In this document: one piece after another, positions 13,101 to 22,732 of the stretch
How positions within the stretch are numbered: position 1 is the first letter of the stretch
Layout: the number at the start of each line of letters is the position of its first letter
From: Asparagopsis taxiformis
Lineage: Eukaryota > Rhodophyta > Florideophyceae > Bonnemaisoniales > Bonnemaisoniaceae
Assembly (NCBI GenBank): GCA_030407315.1
Contig: JALQPE010002716.1
Span: 1 to 64,000 of the forward strand
Length of the DNA stretch: 64,000 nt
Direction of reading: 5' to 3'
The notes under the pieces: generated by a model
Database searches by the model: none
What the model was told of the DNA's origin: nothing
Seen by the model: the letters and a program-made list of their open reading frames with translations, nothing else
Program-made: the position numbers and the translations under genes

Positions 13101-13301
13101 GAGGACACTCCGGCGGAAGACACCAGGCGGATGGCCAACGTCGAGTTTGTCGAGAACTACAGCAGCGGTTCGACGGGGAAGAAGCTCAAGGCGAAGGACC
13201 TAGAAAATCCGAAGATCATTGTAGTACGTGCAATCCGCGATATCCGTCCGGGGCAGGAGCTCTACGTTCATTATGGGACAGCGTTTAGAGCATGGAATTA
13301 G
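10104..13301 (+). CDS. Gene A: beta-class DNA amino-methyltransferase fused to a SET domain
   Basis: About 1,065 aa from the chosen ATG (MTNKRRRNSN). The frame is open upstream to 9,846, but the next start-like codon there is TTG and that stretch looks like leader sequence. N-terminal ~400 residues: helical region of unknown function, shared with gene C (PYIIFDS versus PYMVFDS). Methyltransferase core: LILTDPPYN with D at about residue 507 (motif IV), an acidic Asp/Glu/Ser insert (about residues 580-630), RAEQKSVALM, then VVDPFSGT at about residue 746 (motif I). The order IV, target region, I is that of the beta class (CcrM-like). This class makes N6-methyladenine or N4-methylcytosine; which one cannot be told here. 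C-terminal SET domain from about residue 895: GRGLFAEQ, FINDPR, ANVEF, ELYVHYG, the pattern of protein-lysine methyltransferases. Flanked by inverted palindrome repeats. AATAAA lies 32 bp after the stop. Confidence 0.88.
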   Translation: MTNKRRRNSNPIVDDATVPILREPASPWEDSSDMGTRRNVGRAARETTLAGKDFLRLLLDLFAHSSFADLTDKPGGFTYADLGAWVAQGTEEQFVALQGRLSMSFSGRSKNAGVEADVAEIVMAEMNVERAKQIVRLALPIAEFSRQDERIGQWVEHCILSGIVPQTFLIGCNMLPSPLQAPQRGEPSAFVLAPPETFEVLMYFQALSIIRNHNKNLPRRRIGDAAEEGNEAARVPAHRKSTNRACYVVQVLYHAWTDVAYAAKFSSFEELMAPYIIFDSSEHWFDVLDEGLFAPMEQKLDLYHNKAPLSHPDGYGGKVETRTSAQHSAFRDLVRKFFDRLQFLIVNPDLYTWPESDRWGALEIYFSSGNPDKLPAYFDTLDEDVMAVLRPAPQAADAEKVPKPVDDTPTRRNTGGRGLVPSTRHTTRLQLGPGRTSLTAQGPSPPSPSPHATEEQESEGQALAKDFLSKMSQYCRVYDVPFEDLVSADESREHVPITGNVQLILTDPPYNVRRKRNDSNSSYDRLTAEDMQASIEVFDELLRPGGHGIVFCSVLQFYEWFHYLETYKGPQSEGPTDTAASDDGSDEEEVTSMNSDSEASQHSGEESADEEEDEEEEDVVRNSVFFVDEVPLLFVRLPGHLYQMPGRKRYQRMNMAEVAIHFWKRGVPFKTGSEMVAYRNHGYMDGTYPAWCNVTINMPAIDSNEMVWRTRSTTGATVRVRAEQKSVALMMELISQHSQPGDIVVDPFSGTFATGKAAMSLPEHRVFVGSDMDKLCVVRSLPKLCAVMSRVILSNNTDMRVTTEAKQSAEKFLASPSVTMRTQRERRIIEPPPGLPLYQRFPKYIRQYLWQLCPESIASREHMEKPVHYWPPSLRRWLQTENPRVMRAHDCVAKKLSVRPSLIKHPNAGRGLFAEQTFNVGDEVCAYYGTVVYSDMSKESMRFAYGEGHMAITKETFLMYAIKLYATAEDDENIEHPIWIVPAPFCSAQFINDPRYLRGEDTPAEDTRRMANVEFVENYSSGSTGKKLKAKDLENPKIIVVRAIRDIRPGQELYVHYGTAFRAWN

Positions 13302-13332
13302 GGTCACGAAAGATGTTTTCATTTCGACTACA

Positions 13333-13338
13333 AATAAA
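13333..13338 (+). promoter_or_regulatory. Candidate poly(A) signal of gene A
   Basis: AATAAA 32 bp after the gene A stop codon and about 200 bp before the next palindrome repeat. Confidence 0.4.
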
Positions 13339-13529
13339 GCTACGTTCCAGAGTTGAAGTATATCATATAATGCAGAATGTCCAGCCACCATTAGTCCAGG
13401 GTGAAACCTATTCGGCAGTACTCGCCTGTCAAAAACCAATCGTTCACACTCTAGGTGCACTTCGTCCGAGCAGTGAACCTGACTGCTTGGTTGCTGTTAT
13501 GCGTGCAGATGCAAAATACAAGACCAAGT

Positions 13530-14700
13530 TGAAATGGACGCCCGGTGGATGTCCAGCTCAGTTGCATTGCTGTCCAGCCCAGAAATTCTACAATTCAGGG
13601 CAGAAAAAATATTGCAAAAAACATCGATTTCAGCGGGTCGATTGTGCCGTACGGCACACCCCCATCTCAAAAACATGTTCACATGTGCATGTTTTTGAGA
13701 ATAGCCCAAATTTTAATTCAAATCAGGGTGTCTAATTTGGCCACAACGGCCCCAGGAACCGACCGCCGCCCCGAGTGGGGTTGTCACTGGCTTCTGTAAG
13801 CACTAACTGTAAGGCTAAATGGCGTCTGACAAAGGGTCAATTTCAGGCTCAATACGCCAGGGACAGGTCTTGGTCCTTGTTCCATCATGGTCCCACCCCA
13901 CTCTCTCACGACCAACCTGAAATGCACGTCCGGTGGATGTCCAGCTCGATTGCACTGCTGGCCAGCCCGGAAATTCTAAAATTTCGGGCACAAAAAAATT
14001 GTAAAAAATCAACGATTTCAGCGGGTCGTTTGTGCCGTACGGCACACCCCCATTTCAAAAACATGTTCACATGTGCATGTTTTTGAGAATAGCCCAAATT
14101 TTAATTCAAATCAGGGTGTCTAATTTGGCCACAACGGCCCCAGGAACCGGCCGCCGCCCCGAGCGGGGTCATCACTGGCTTCTGTAAGCACTAACTGTGA
14201 GGCTAAATGGCGCCGGAAGATGGGTCGATTGCAGGCTTCAAGCCTAACTTATGCTAGGGAGAAATCTTCTTCCGTGTTTTACTCCCTCAACAGAAACACT
14301 ACTCACCCATCACGTTACTCATATTCCGTGCACTTTATATTAGTAGTGAACCCGCCTGCTTAGTTGCTGCAATGCGTGGATGTAGGCAGCACACGACCAA
14401 CCTGAAATGGACGTCCGGTGGATGTCCATCTCAGATGCACTGCTGGCCAGCCCAGAAATTCTAAAATTTCGGGCACAAAAAATCTTGCAAAAATCAACGA
14501 TTTGGGCGGGTCGATTGTGCCGTACGGCACACCCCCATCTCAAAAACATGTTCACATGTGCATGTTTTTGAGAATAGCCCAAATTTTAACTCAAATCAGG
14601 GTGTTCCCCGGATAAAGGGGTGCTCGCAGCCGCCCCAAAAGCCGCCTAGCTTGACAGCTGTAATTTTAACACATTACACATCAAGGACACTGCCTGCTTC
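13530..14700 (+). repeat. Palindrome-bearing repeat array between genes A and B
   Basis: Forward orientation: a partial unit (13,530-13,735), a unit of about 383 bp (13,736-14,118) and a longer type of about 487 bp (14,119-14,605). Each has GTGCCGTACGGCAC (13,644-13,657; 14,032-14,045; 14,517-14,530), the AAAAACATG/CATGTTTTT imperfect palindrome and GGACGTCCGGTGGATGTCC or a close variant. The boundary block AGGGGTGCTCGC...GACAGCTGTAATT follows at 14,615-14,675, as in the reverse array at 7,870-7,945. The array lies directly upstream of gene B. Confidence 0.87.
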
Positions 14701-14948
14701 ACGCCACCTCGTCAGGTTTCGAGAGCCCGACTCGGGCCCGTTCTGAACGGACACTCACATCTCGATTGCCTGTCTTGCATTCCAGCGGTCACGATAGGTG
14801 TGTACCTAACAAAATTTCGGTTGTATTGTGTTATTATTTCCAGCGATTGGCGTTCACGACCATTCTTCAACTTAACGTGAAACATACCATCCACATCACT
14901 CGAATACGTCAACGTCAACCATCTCTTTTCCTTTCCAACTCAACAACC

Positions 14949-17900
14949 ATGGCGGATACGCATTTCAGCAGTTTGTTTTCAACGGTTTGCGGCGATCAAG
15001 TGAGCGCGTCAGCGGAGTCGCGCGGACTCAAGCGCGGCGTCGATGTCGACTTGTTTGCGGACGTGGACGGTGCGGCTGTGCATATTGGGACGGCTTCGGT
15101 GAGCACTGCTGGTGGCGATGTTGGCCTTCCGCGCACGCTGCACAACCACAAGCTGCCGGAAACCGACGAGGCGGACTACTAGTCCAATATCGTATATCGT
15201 CGTGCGCAACATTGCGACTAAGGACAAGTTCAAGGACCTCCCGTTCCCGTACATGTTTGATGGCGCCGAGGGACCGCCGGAGACGATGGGTGGAGCATAC
15301 GCCGCGGCGTTTTACCCTTGGGATACTCGGATGATGCGCCCCGCTGCGGAGGATGGCTCTAGCGACATTCGTACCCCTGCTGCAGCGTCAAACTTCAACG
15401 CAGCGACGAACCAGGCCAGCTCGGGACGGATGCCCAGTACCGGTCCAGCAGGCGAAATCACTGGTTCGGGGGGTACGAAGCATCCAGCACGCTCCGTCCC
15501 GGTTTCGGGAGGCACGAAGCGCCCTGCTCGCTCTGCCAGAGCCTCCAGTGGAGGCACGAAGCACCCTGCTCGCTCCAACGTCACCGAAGCTACTACGCAG
15601 GACGTAACCGAGGTGGACGACGAACCGGAGGTGGCGGAAAGCATTCGTGAGCAGCAGGGGACGCAAATTATGGTGCCCAAGTTTGTGACGTCGGATTACG
15701 TCGGAGAAGGAGCGACTGTGTTGGTGAGGCAGCTAGTGGAACCGGCCGTGACCCTTCGCGATGTCAAAGAAGACCACGTGGAGGACCTGCGCAACAATAT
15801 GTTGGCGGTGGGGTATGTGAGCTCTTCGCGTATCACTGTGACGGTGCTGAGGTCGCAGAACACGCATTTGTCCGCCGACACGCGTCTGTTCCAGAATGGC
15901 AAATTCCATGCCAATGCGAACGTGACCGTGATCGACGGACTGCATCGTCTCAATGCTATGCATAGCATTGCGGATGACTTCACGCGCCTCACCCGTATGC
16001 ACAGAACCAAGCTGCCACAGGAGGCAAACCGCTTGCGCTGGGTTACTCAGCCTCTGGATGTGTACTACCTTCGCCGCAAGGACGACAGTGATCTCCAGCC
16101 TCATGAGATCATCCACAAGAGTGCAGAGTCGAACCATACGACTGGGACGCAACTGACGGAGCGCTCCCTGGTTCGAATCTTGTCGTCCATCCAGCAGTTC
16201 ATCCGTACGATTGCTGTTGCAAACAACGTGGAAAACGCTGGCGACTTGCGTGAGTCTGATGTCATCCGAACATTGTTCGAGGCGCAGTTCATGGGGATGA
16301 TGAATTCGACGAACACGGCTCGGCGGTGGACGCGTTTGGCTATAGCAACGCTGAAGCATCCTGTTCTCGACGACGTGTTGCGTGAGCTGAACAATTCCGA
16401 GCGCCGCAACGAGATTGGGATAACGCACCTGGACCACAAGATAGTGCGCGAGTTGCTGGAAGAAAACTTTGTCTTCGTCTTGCGTGGTCTTTCGGAGTAC
16501 TTGAACCCTGCTCATGGCGGACGTCCGGATGGACGCTTTGACGTGAACGACTTTTATACATACGTCCGTCGCGTGACTGCAATAGCAAATTCTCTGTACG
16601 CTGCGTTTGGGCGCCCAAAGAGTATTATGCGCAAGTCATTTCTGAGCACAGAGATGGCAATTGGGTCGGTTAAGCAGCCGAAGGAGTTGCAATGGCATCT
16701 CACCAATGCCATTGCAATGTATAGAGGGGACGACCGGAGCAGTGAGGTTCGAATGCGACGGAGAACCACGCGTTTACAGGATTTGGAAACGAACTTGAAA
16801 GAGTTTTTCAATCCGACATTGAAGAAGAAGACTAAGGCTCGACGCAAACGCCGCCCTTCTGCTGCCAATGTGAGACTCACTCACAAGAAGCAGCGGAATG
16901 TCGAACATGAGCCTGCTTCGCATGGCATCCGCCGCCGTTCACAGCGACTTCGCTCGACGGGGAGCACACGCCTCGAGGAAGAAGAGCCGGTTGTGGTACA
17001 ACAATCCGCCGGGGAAGAAGAGCAGGCCGTTGTTGATAAACCCACCGATCAACAACAAGCCACTGCTTCCGGTGATGAGGTTGACGAAGACTCCGCCCGT
17101 TCCCCCGATTCTGCCGTTGAGATTGTCCCCCAAGATAACCAACGTGCTGGTGCGACTCCCTCCAACCAAGAATCTGTCCATACCGCTTCGGACGAGGAAG
17201 ACAAACAGGGTGCAGACGAGGGCCAAGTCGAAAGCAAGGGGGTCCGCGAAGTGACAATTACATTCACTGTTCCGGAAGGAGTGGAAGTCGATGAAGACGG
17301 TTACATCGTTCGTGACTCTCCTTCTGAAGACGACCTCCTCTTCGACGACCGTATGCCGTCTCTTCCTGACGATTTCGAAGACCGAGCCGAAGGGCATCAT
17401 CTGGCGCAGCGTCCCGCGGATGTCATCGCATCGGTGAGGGTTGGCTGTCTGCCCCCGATTGAGCTCAGGTTGTTATTGGAGAGTGTGGAAATCGATGAGG
17501 AGGGCAGAGAGGTGAGGTATTTGAAGCAAGTGGCGATGGACCCTGTGTTTGAGGGGCTGCATATTCCGGAAGAACATCGGGCTCGTGTGCTATTCGAAAT
17601 CGATCACGTCTATCCGATGTTCTTCGCAGCGTGGAAGATGGCTGCCAAGGCGATGTGTGAGCCTACATCGACGTTTCTACCCTCGAGGCTGGACTTTGCC
17701 CAGGTTGCGCGAATGTCTACAAGCTGGAAGGATTCGTATGAGGCCGGCACTGGTATGGCGTACTTCCACAATTGCCGAACGGAAATCAACGAGCGAGGGT
17801 ATACGGTGATGCACAATTTCGCGGATGTAAGCTACCTCGATGCGTCGGACAAGTTCCCCTTTGACTTGGGTCTCATGGAAGAAATTCCTAACCAGGAATT

Positions 17901-18897
17901 GTTTCGGTACTTCTTGGGAACATGGGAGGGGGAGCAGGTGCACAAGGACCCTGGGAACCGGCAGCTGTGGAGTCCCATTGTCAATACAGGGGACGATGAA
18001 ACAGATGAGAAGAACCGGAATGAGGGGAGGGCTCGCTTCACGTCTACACGCCAGTGCCTGGTTGACTATGCAGAGAACGACGAGACGCATATCGACCGGT
18101 TCAAGTTTGTGACGCGGCGAGCCCTACTGGATGTGTGGTTGGGAATCCTTGTCCGGCTGATAGGGCTGGAGGAGTGCGGTTTACCGGGAGAAAAACTTGT
18201 CATGCCGGCATCTGGGGGACGGTTTTTGATAACGGGAAAGGGGTGTCCTCGGCAGGTCCCACACAATGATTTCCCTGTTCCTCCTCGCGACCGCAAAGAT
18301 CAACTTCCGGGTTACTTTGTTATTGCCAACGGAGATGACCCATTCCCTATCTGGGTGTGTCCAGGGTCCCACAAGTACGTCTTTTCCAAAGCGCTGGAAT
18401 TAGATATGTACGCCAAGACGATGAAGCTGAAGAAGGTAATCGTTCCGCCACGTTCAGTCTTCATCGGTCACGGCCATGTACAACATGCCGGGGCAGGGCA
18501 TGTCGACAGAGTTGTGTCACACACGACAACGAGGTATCACACGTATTTCAGGAATGCGTCGTATCCGATTCCCGACAATGTTTCGTTTGGTTTCATCAGG
18601 CGGTTGGGATTCGAAGAAGAAGTCATCGCCAATGCTCCGCGCCGGTCTGCAAGGCAAAGTCAACCGGCACCTGTCAATGTTCGCCACAAGACAGTTGTTC
18701 CCATCCCGGTCAAGAAAGATGGTAGGCCGAAGACAGGGCAGCTCCGAATGATGCGGATGAAGACGACAGAACCTCGCAAGGATGTAATGCACACACCGAG
18801 TGTGGCCCCGGTAGTGCCTCTTCTGCCGGGACAACCTGGATATCTAGTTCACTATCATAGTGAGGACGAAGAGGAAGAACAGTTTTCCGACGGCTAG
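14949..18897 (+). CDS. Gene B: ParB-like domain fused to 2-oxoglutarate/Fe(II) dioxygenase
   Basis: The start chosen is the ATG in AACAACCATGG. That frame reads 77 codons and stops at 15,180; the main frame (open from 15,112 to 18,897) is shifted by one. Either one extra base lies near 15,175, or a small intron is present. GTGAGC at 15,099 to AG at 15,222 (124 nt) would join the frames at codon boundaries. ParB/sulfiredoxin-like region about 15,735-16,130, with VIDGLHRLNA (His at 15,943). Then helices, a basic and acidic disordered linker with nuclear-localisation-like clusters (about 16,800-17,340), and a C-terminal dioxygenase: HND (His 18,262, Asp 18,268), PGSH, PPRSVFIGHGHVQH (distal His 18,484) and a downstream Arg. 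ParB folds bind DNA; these dioxygenases hydroxylate or demethylate. Role inferred: oxidation of DNA, RNA or chromatin at ParB-bound sites. Related in layout to genes D and E but strongly diverged. Confidence 0.82.
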
Positions 18898-19164
18898 ATA
18901 TCTTAACAACAACTACTTTAGCAAACAATTATCGAGAATATAATCATCTCCTTTATCACTTTCAATCTATGAACCTACTATAATGCACTTCCGTTCCATG
19001 CTTTCAAACTAGATTGTCCATTCCCTAGTGGGTTGGAGCATGATTCCAGGACGATTCCCTCACATCTCTAGACTCGATGGTCTATGCTAGAAATAGCAGA
19101 ACAATTGGGTTTATACGTGCTTCATCGCCAACTTGCTTCTGGTAATGGCTGGACGTGCACGATA

Positions 19165-21092
19165 CACGATCACCTGAAATGGACGTCCGGTGGATGTCCA
19201 ACTCAGATGCATTCCTGGCCGGCCCAGAAATTCTACAATTTCGGGCACAAAAAAATATTGCAAAAAACATCGATTTGGGCGGTCGATTGTGCCGTACGGC
19301 ACACCCCCATCTCAAAAACATGTTCACATGTGCATGTTTTTGAGAATAGCCCAAATTTTAATTCAAATCAGGGTGTCTAATTTGGCCACAACGGCCCCAG
19401 GCACCGGAACCGCCGCCCCGAGCGGGGTCATCACTGGCTTCTGTAAGCACTAACTGTAAGGCTAAATGGCGCCTAACGATGGGTCGATTCCAGGCTTCAA
19501 GCCTAAGTTATGCTAGGGTGACATCGTTTCCCCTGTTCCATCATGGTCCTGCCTTACTCCTCCACGACAAACACTACTCACCCATCACGTTACTCGTATT
19601 CCGTGCACTTTGTATGAGTAGTGAACTCGCCTGCTTAGTTGCTGCAATGCGTGGATGTAGGCAGCACACGACCAACCTGAAATGGACGTCCGGTGGATGT
19701 CCATCTCAGATGCACTGCTGGCCAGCCCAGAAATTCTACAATTTCGGGCACAAAAAATCTTGCAAAAATCAACGATTTGGGCGGGTCGATTGTGCCGTAC
19801 GGCACACCCCCATCTCAAAAACATGTTCACATGTGCATGTTTTTGAGAATAGCCCAAATTTTAATTCAAATCAGGGTGTCTAATTTGGCCACAACGGCCC
19901 CAGGCACCGGCCACCGGCCCCGATCGGGGCTATCACTGGCTTCTGTAAGCACCAACTGTAAGGCTAAATGGCGTCTGACGAAGGGTCAATTTCAGGCTCA
20001 ATACGCCAGGGACAGGTCTTGGTCCTTGTTCCATCATGGTCCCGCCCCGCTCTCTCACGACCAACCTGAAATGGACGTCCGGTGGATGTCCAGCTCGATT
20101 GCATTGCTGGCCAGCCCAGAAATTCTAAAATTTCGGGCACAGAAAAATATTGCAAAAAACATCGATTTGGGCGGTCGATTGTGCCGTACGGCACACCCCC
20201 ATCTCAAAAACATGTTCACATGTGCATGTTTTTGAGAATAGCCCAAATTTTAATTCAAATCAGGGTGTCTAATTTGGCCACAACGGCCCCAGGAACCGAC
20301 CGCCGCCCCGAGCGGGGTCATCACTGGCTTCTGTAAGCACTAACTGTGAGGCTAAATGGCGCCGAAAGATGGGTCGATTCCAGGCTTCAAGCCTAAGTTA
20401 TGCTAGGTACGCATCTTCTTCCGTGTTTCATAATGGTCCCGCCTTACTCCCTCAACACAAACACTACTCACCTATCACGTTACTCATATTCCGTGTACTT
20501 TGTATTAGTAGTGAACCCGCTGGCTTAGTTTCTGCAATGCGTGGATGTAGGCAGCACACGACCAACCTGAAATGGACGTCCGGTGGATGTCCAGCTCAGA
20601 TGCACTGCTGGCCAGCCCAGAAATTCTAAAATTTCGGGCACAAAAAATCTTGCAAAAATCAACGATTTGGGCGGTCGATTGTGCCGTACGGCACACCCCC
20701 ATCTCAAAAACATGTTCACATGTGCATGTTTTTGAGAATAGCCCAAATTTTAATTCAAATCAGGGTGTCTAATTTGGCCACAACGGCCCCAGGAACCGAC
20801 CGCCGGCCCCGATCGGGGGCTATCACTGGCGTCTGTAAGCACCAACTGTAAGCCGGAGCCGGCTGCCGCCCCGATCGGGGCTATCACTGGCTTCTATTAG
20901 CACCAACTGTAAGCCAAAATCGCGTCTCACGAAGGGTCGATTTCAGGCTCAACACGTCAGGGAAAGGTCTTGGTCCTTGTTTCATCATGGTCCCGCCCCA
21001 CCCTCTCGCGACCAACCTGAAATGGACGTCCGGTGGATGTCCAGCTCGATTGCATTGCTGGCCAGCCCAGAAATTCTAAAATTTCCGAAAAA
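19165..21092 (+). repeat. Palindrome-bearing repeat array downstream of gene B
   Basis: A partial unit (19,165-19,378), then alternating long and short units of about 502, 392 and 500 bp (starting about 19,379, 19,881 and 20,273), then a truncated unit with a short internal duplication (20,773-21,092). GTGCCGTACGGCAC is at 19,289, 19,792, 20,181 and 20,681. This brings the total in E1-L to ten copies. Frames within the array are repeat by-products. The alternation of two unit types implies duplication of a two-unit block of about 890 bp. Confidence 0.87.
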
Positions 21093-21289
21093 TCAATTTG
21101 GTGGCCCAGCATCTCCTGTGCCGAAAATTCCCGCACTCAGTTCTGATATACGTCTAGACGTGTTTCCCACTTGTACGCATCAGGGAAGGCGTCACGGAAG
21201 GTTGACACTACGCTACTTGTGTACCGCGTCGTCTGAAATAGCGAGTAGTGTTTGTTGTATAGTTGTGGAGTATGCGTCTAGTGGTTTGT

Positions 21290-22430
21290 AAAGCTTGCAG
21301 AACGGGATAGGGATGTGGGTGGCCCTATTTTATGAATACATGAGTACCAATATTCAGGGTTGACAAAGCGGAAAGGCATAGGCTCATACATGTTTGAGAT
21401 TGCATAGTAGAGAAAATATTTTCATCGAAATTTACATGGAGCTGATGGAGGTTTTAAGGATGAGGTATGAGAGGAAGAAAATTCTTCTGTGGTATGAGGA
21501 TGTGTTCTGTGGGGGGATGGAATCTTGGGATGGTACAGGGGGAGGTGGAAATGTACGGAGTGCGGGTTTAGAATGGATTGTGATTCGGAGAGGAGTGCCG
21601 ACAAGCATATTATGGGGATTGGGGAGACGCTGCGGGGTGTTGGGGTAGTGAGGGCGGAGGAGGTGTTTAGGTGGGACCGTAGGAGGGTGCGGTTGAAGGC
21701 GCCGAGAGGAGGGGTTTTTAGGAAAGTGAGGAGAAAGAAGGGGAGGGGGTGGCGTCTGTTCTGGCTGTGGTGAGTGGGGATGTGATGGAGAAGAAGGGGG
21801 TTATTGTATTTGGGGAGGGAGGGGAGTGGGAGGAAGGGTGCGAAGTGGGGGGTTGATATGTGTTTCAGAGCGGGGAGGTTTCTGGGGATACGGCGGGGGA
21901 GCCACCCCGCAGTGCGGGAGCGTGGGCCGGTGGTGGTGGTGTATACGGTATCGAAGATGCGGATGGCGTGGGGGCATGGAGCAGCTGAGGGAGGGAGGGG
22001 TGGAGCAGGTCGGGTACGGGATGGGGAGTGAGAGGTTTTGGAAGAGTAAGCTGCAGGGGAAGTTTGTGTAGAGGGCGAAGGAGAGGGGTTGAGGGTAGAG
22101 GAGAGAGGGTACTGAAGAACAATACGTTTCAAAGGTGATGGGGGAGAGCATGGTCGAGGAGATAGGGGGTGTTTTGCCCTATTCTGAGGTAGTATGAGGA
22201 CTGGTTATACGAAATCTGTACGGTAGAGCAGAAAAGTAGGTATGGAATGGAGGTGTGCACCGTGGAAGCGGGGATAGGTATCTGAAAATGCGTGCTAGAG
22301 TGGTATTGGGGGTGTTTGAGGTACAGTACGGGGGAGGTGAGCACCAACAGGAAGGGGGTGTGAGCGAGAGGATGAAAAAATTAAAGACGAAATTGGAGTC
22401 GACCGACAAGGAAAAATAGAGTGGTCGCCG
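21290..22430. repeat. Right subterminal zone of E1-L, G-rich on + strand
   Basis: The + strand is very rich in G and poor in C, a mirror image of the C-rich, G-poor left subterminal zone at 300-1,680. Its reverse complement has the same look, including AGAATAGGG at about 22,178 on the minus strand. Frames on the minus strand (for example 236 codons ending at 21,422) are Pro/Ser/His-rich low complexity and probably not genes. A short + strand segment reads KCTECGFRMDCDSERSADKH near 21,550, a possible zinc-finger remnant; low confidence. Confidence 0.5.
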
Positions 22431-22732
22431 TGATGGATGCGGACATCCATGTCGAGCACGGCGGCAGAAATTTCTGGGGTCGAAATTTTTGAATTTCTGA
22501 ACCGGCGCCCGTCCTAGGTGGACATAGACATGGCGGAAGTCCATCCCGAGGGGGACATCCGTGGTACTAGAAACAATGAATGTCGCCCTAGTAATACTAG
22601 ACGTACTAGACCGCATGGACGTCCGGTTCTAGGCGGACATCCAAAAATACTGGAGAACATGGACGTCCGCCTAGTAATACTAGGTGTACTAGAGGTTGTG
22701 GACGTCCGCGTCCATTTCCGAGAACACAGACG
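22430..22732 (-). repeat. Right terminal repeats and terminal inverted repeat of E1-L
   Basis: GGACGTCC or GGACATCC and TCTAGTAC/GTACTAGA motifs recur through this stretch. The last 33 bases (22,700-22,732), read on the minus strand, begin CGTCTGTGTTCTCGGAAATG and match the start of E1-R at 35,850-35,882 with two mismatches. The retroelement frame begins at the next base. Confidence 0.75.

Larger units (their letters stand above)
1..22732. mobile_element. E1-L: giant Plavaka-like DNA transposon carrying DNA-modification cargo (left end outside window)
   Basis: Seen: the sequence from position 1 matches E1-R from about 36,391, starting inside a 43-bp tandem array. A terminal inverted repeat at 22,700-22,732 is the reverse complement of the left terminus of E1-R at 35,850-35,882 (31 of 33 positions agree). 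If E1-L has the same left end, it starts about 540 bp before the window and is about 23.3 kb long. Contents in order: C-rich subterminal repeats, transposase gene (+), coiled-coil gene (-), inverted palindrome arrays, methyltransferase-SET gene A, arrays, ParB-dioxygenase gene B, arrays, G-rich right subterminal zone, right terminus. A gypsy pol frame opens immediately outside the right end, so insertion into a retroelement is likely. Inference: everything between the ends moves as one unit. The target-site duplication cannot be tested because the left flank is not in the window. Confidence 0.72.

Noticed and set aside
13497..14615. Many 60-100 codon frames containing HVHVFENSPNFNSN or MGYSQKHAHVNMFL
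   Set aside because: All are translations of the E1 palindrome repeat on either strand and recur with every unit.
15733..16515. 260-codon frame antisense to gene B
   Set aside because: Shadow of the long gene B frame; no recognisable domain.
21422..22151. 236-codon Pro/Ser/His-rich protein on the minus strand
   Set aside because: Low-complexity translation of the G-rich subterminal zone; no domain, and overlapping frames look alike.
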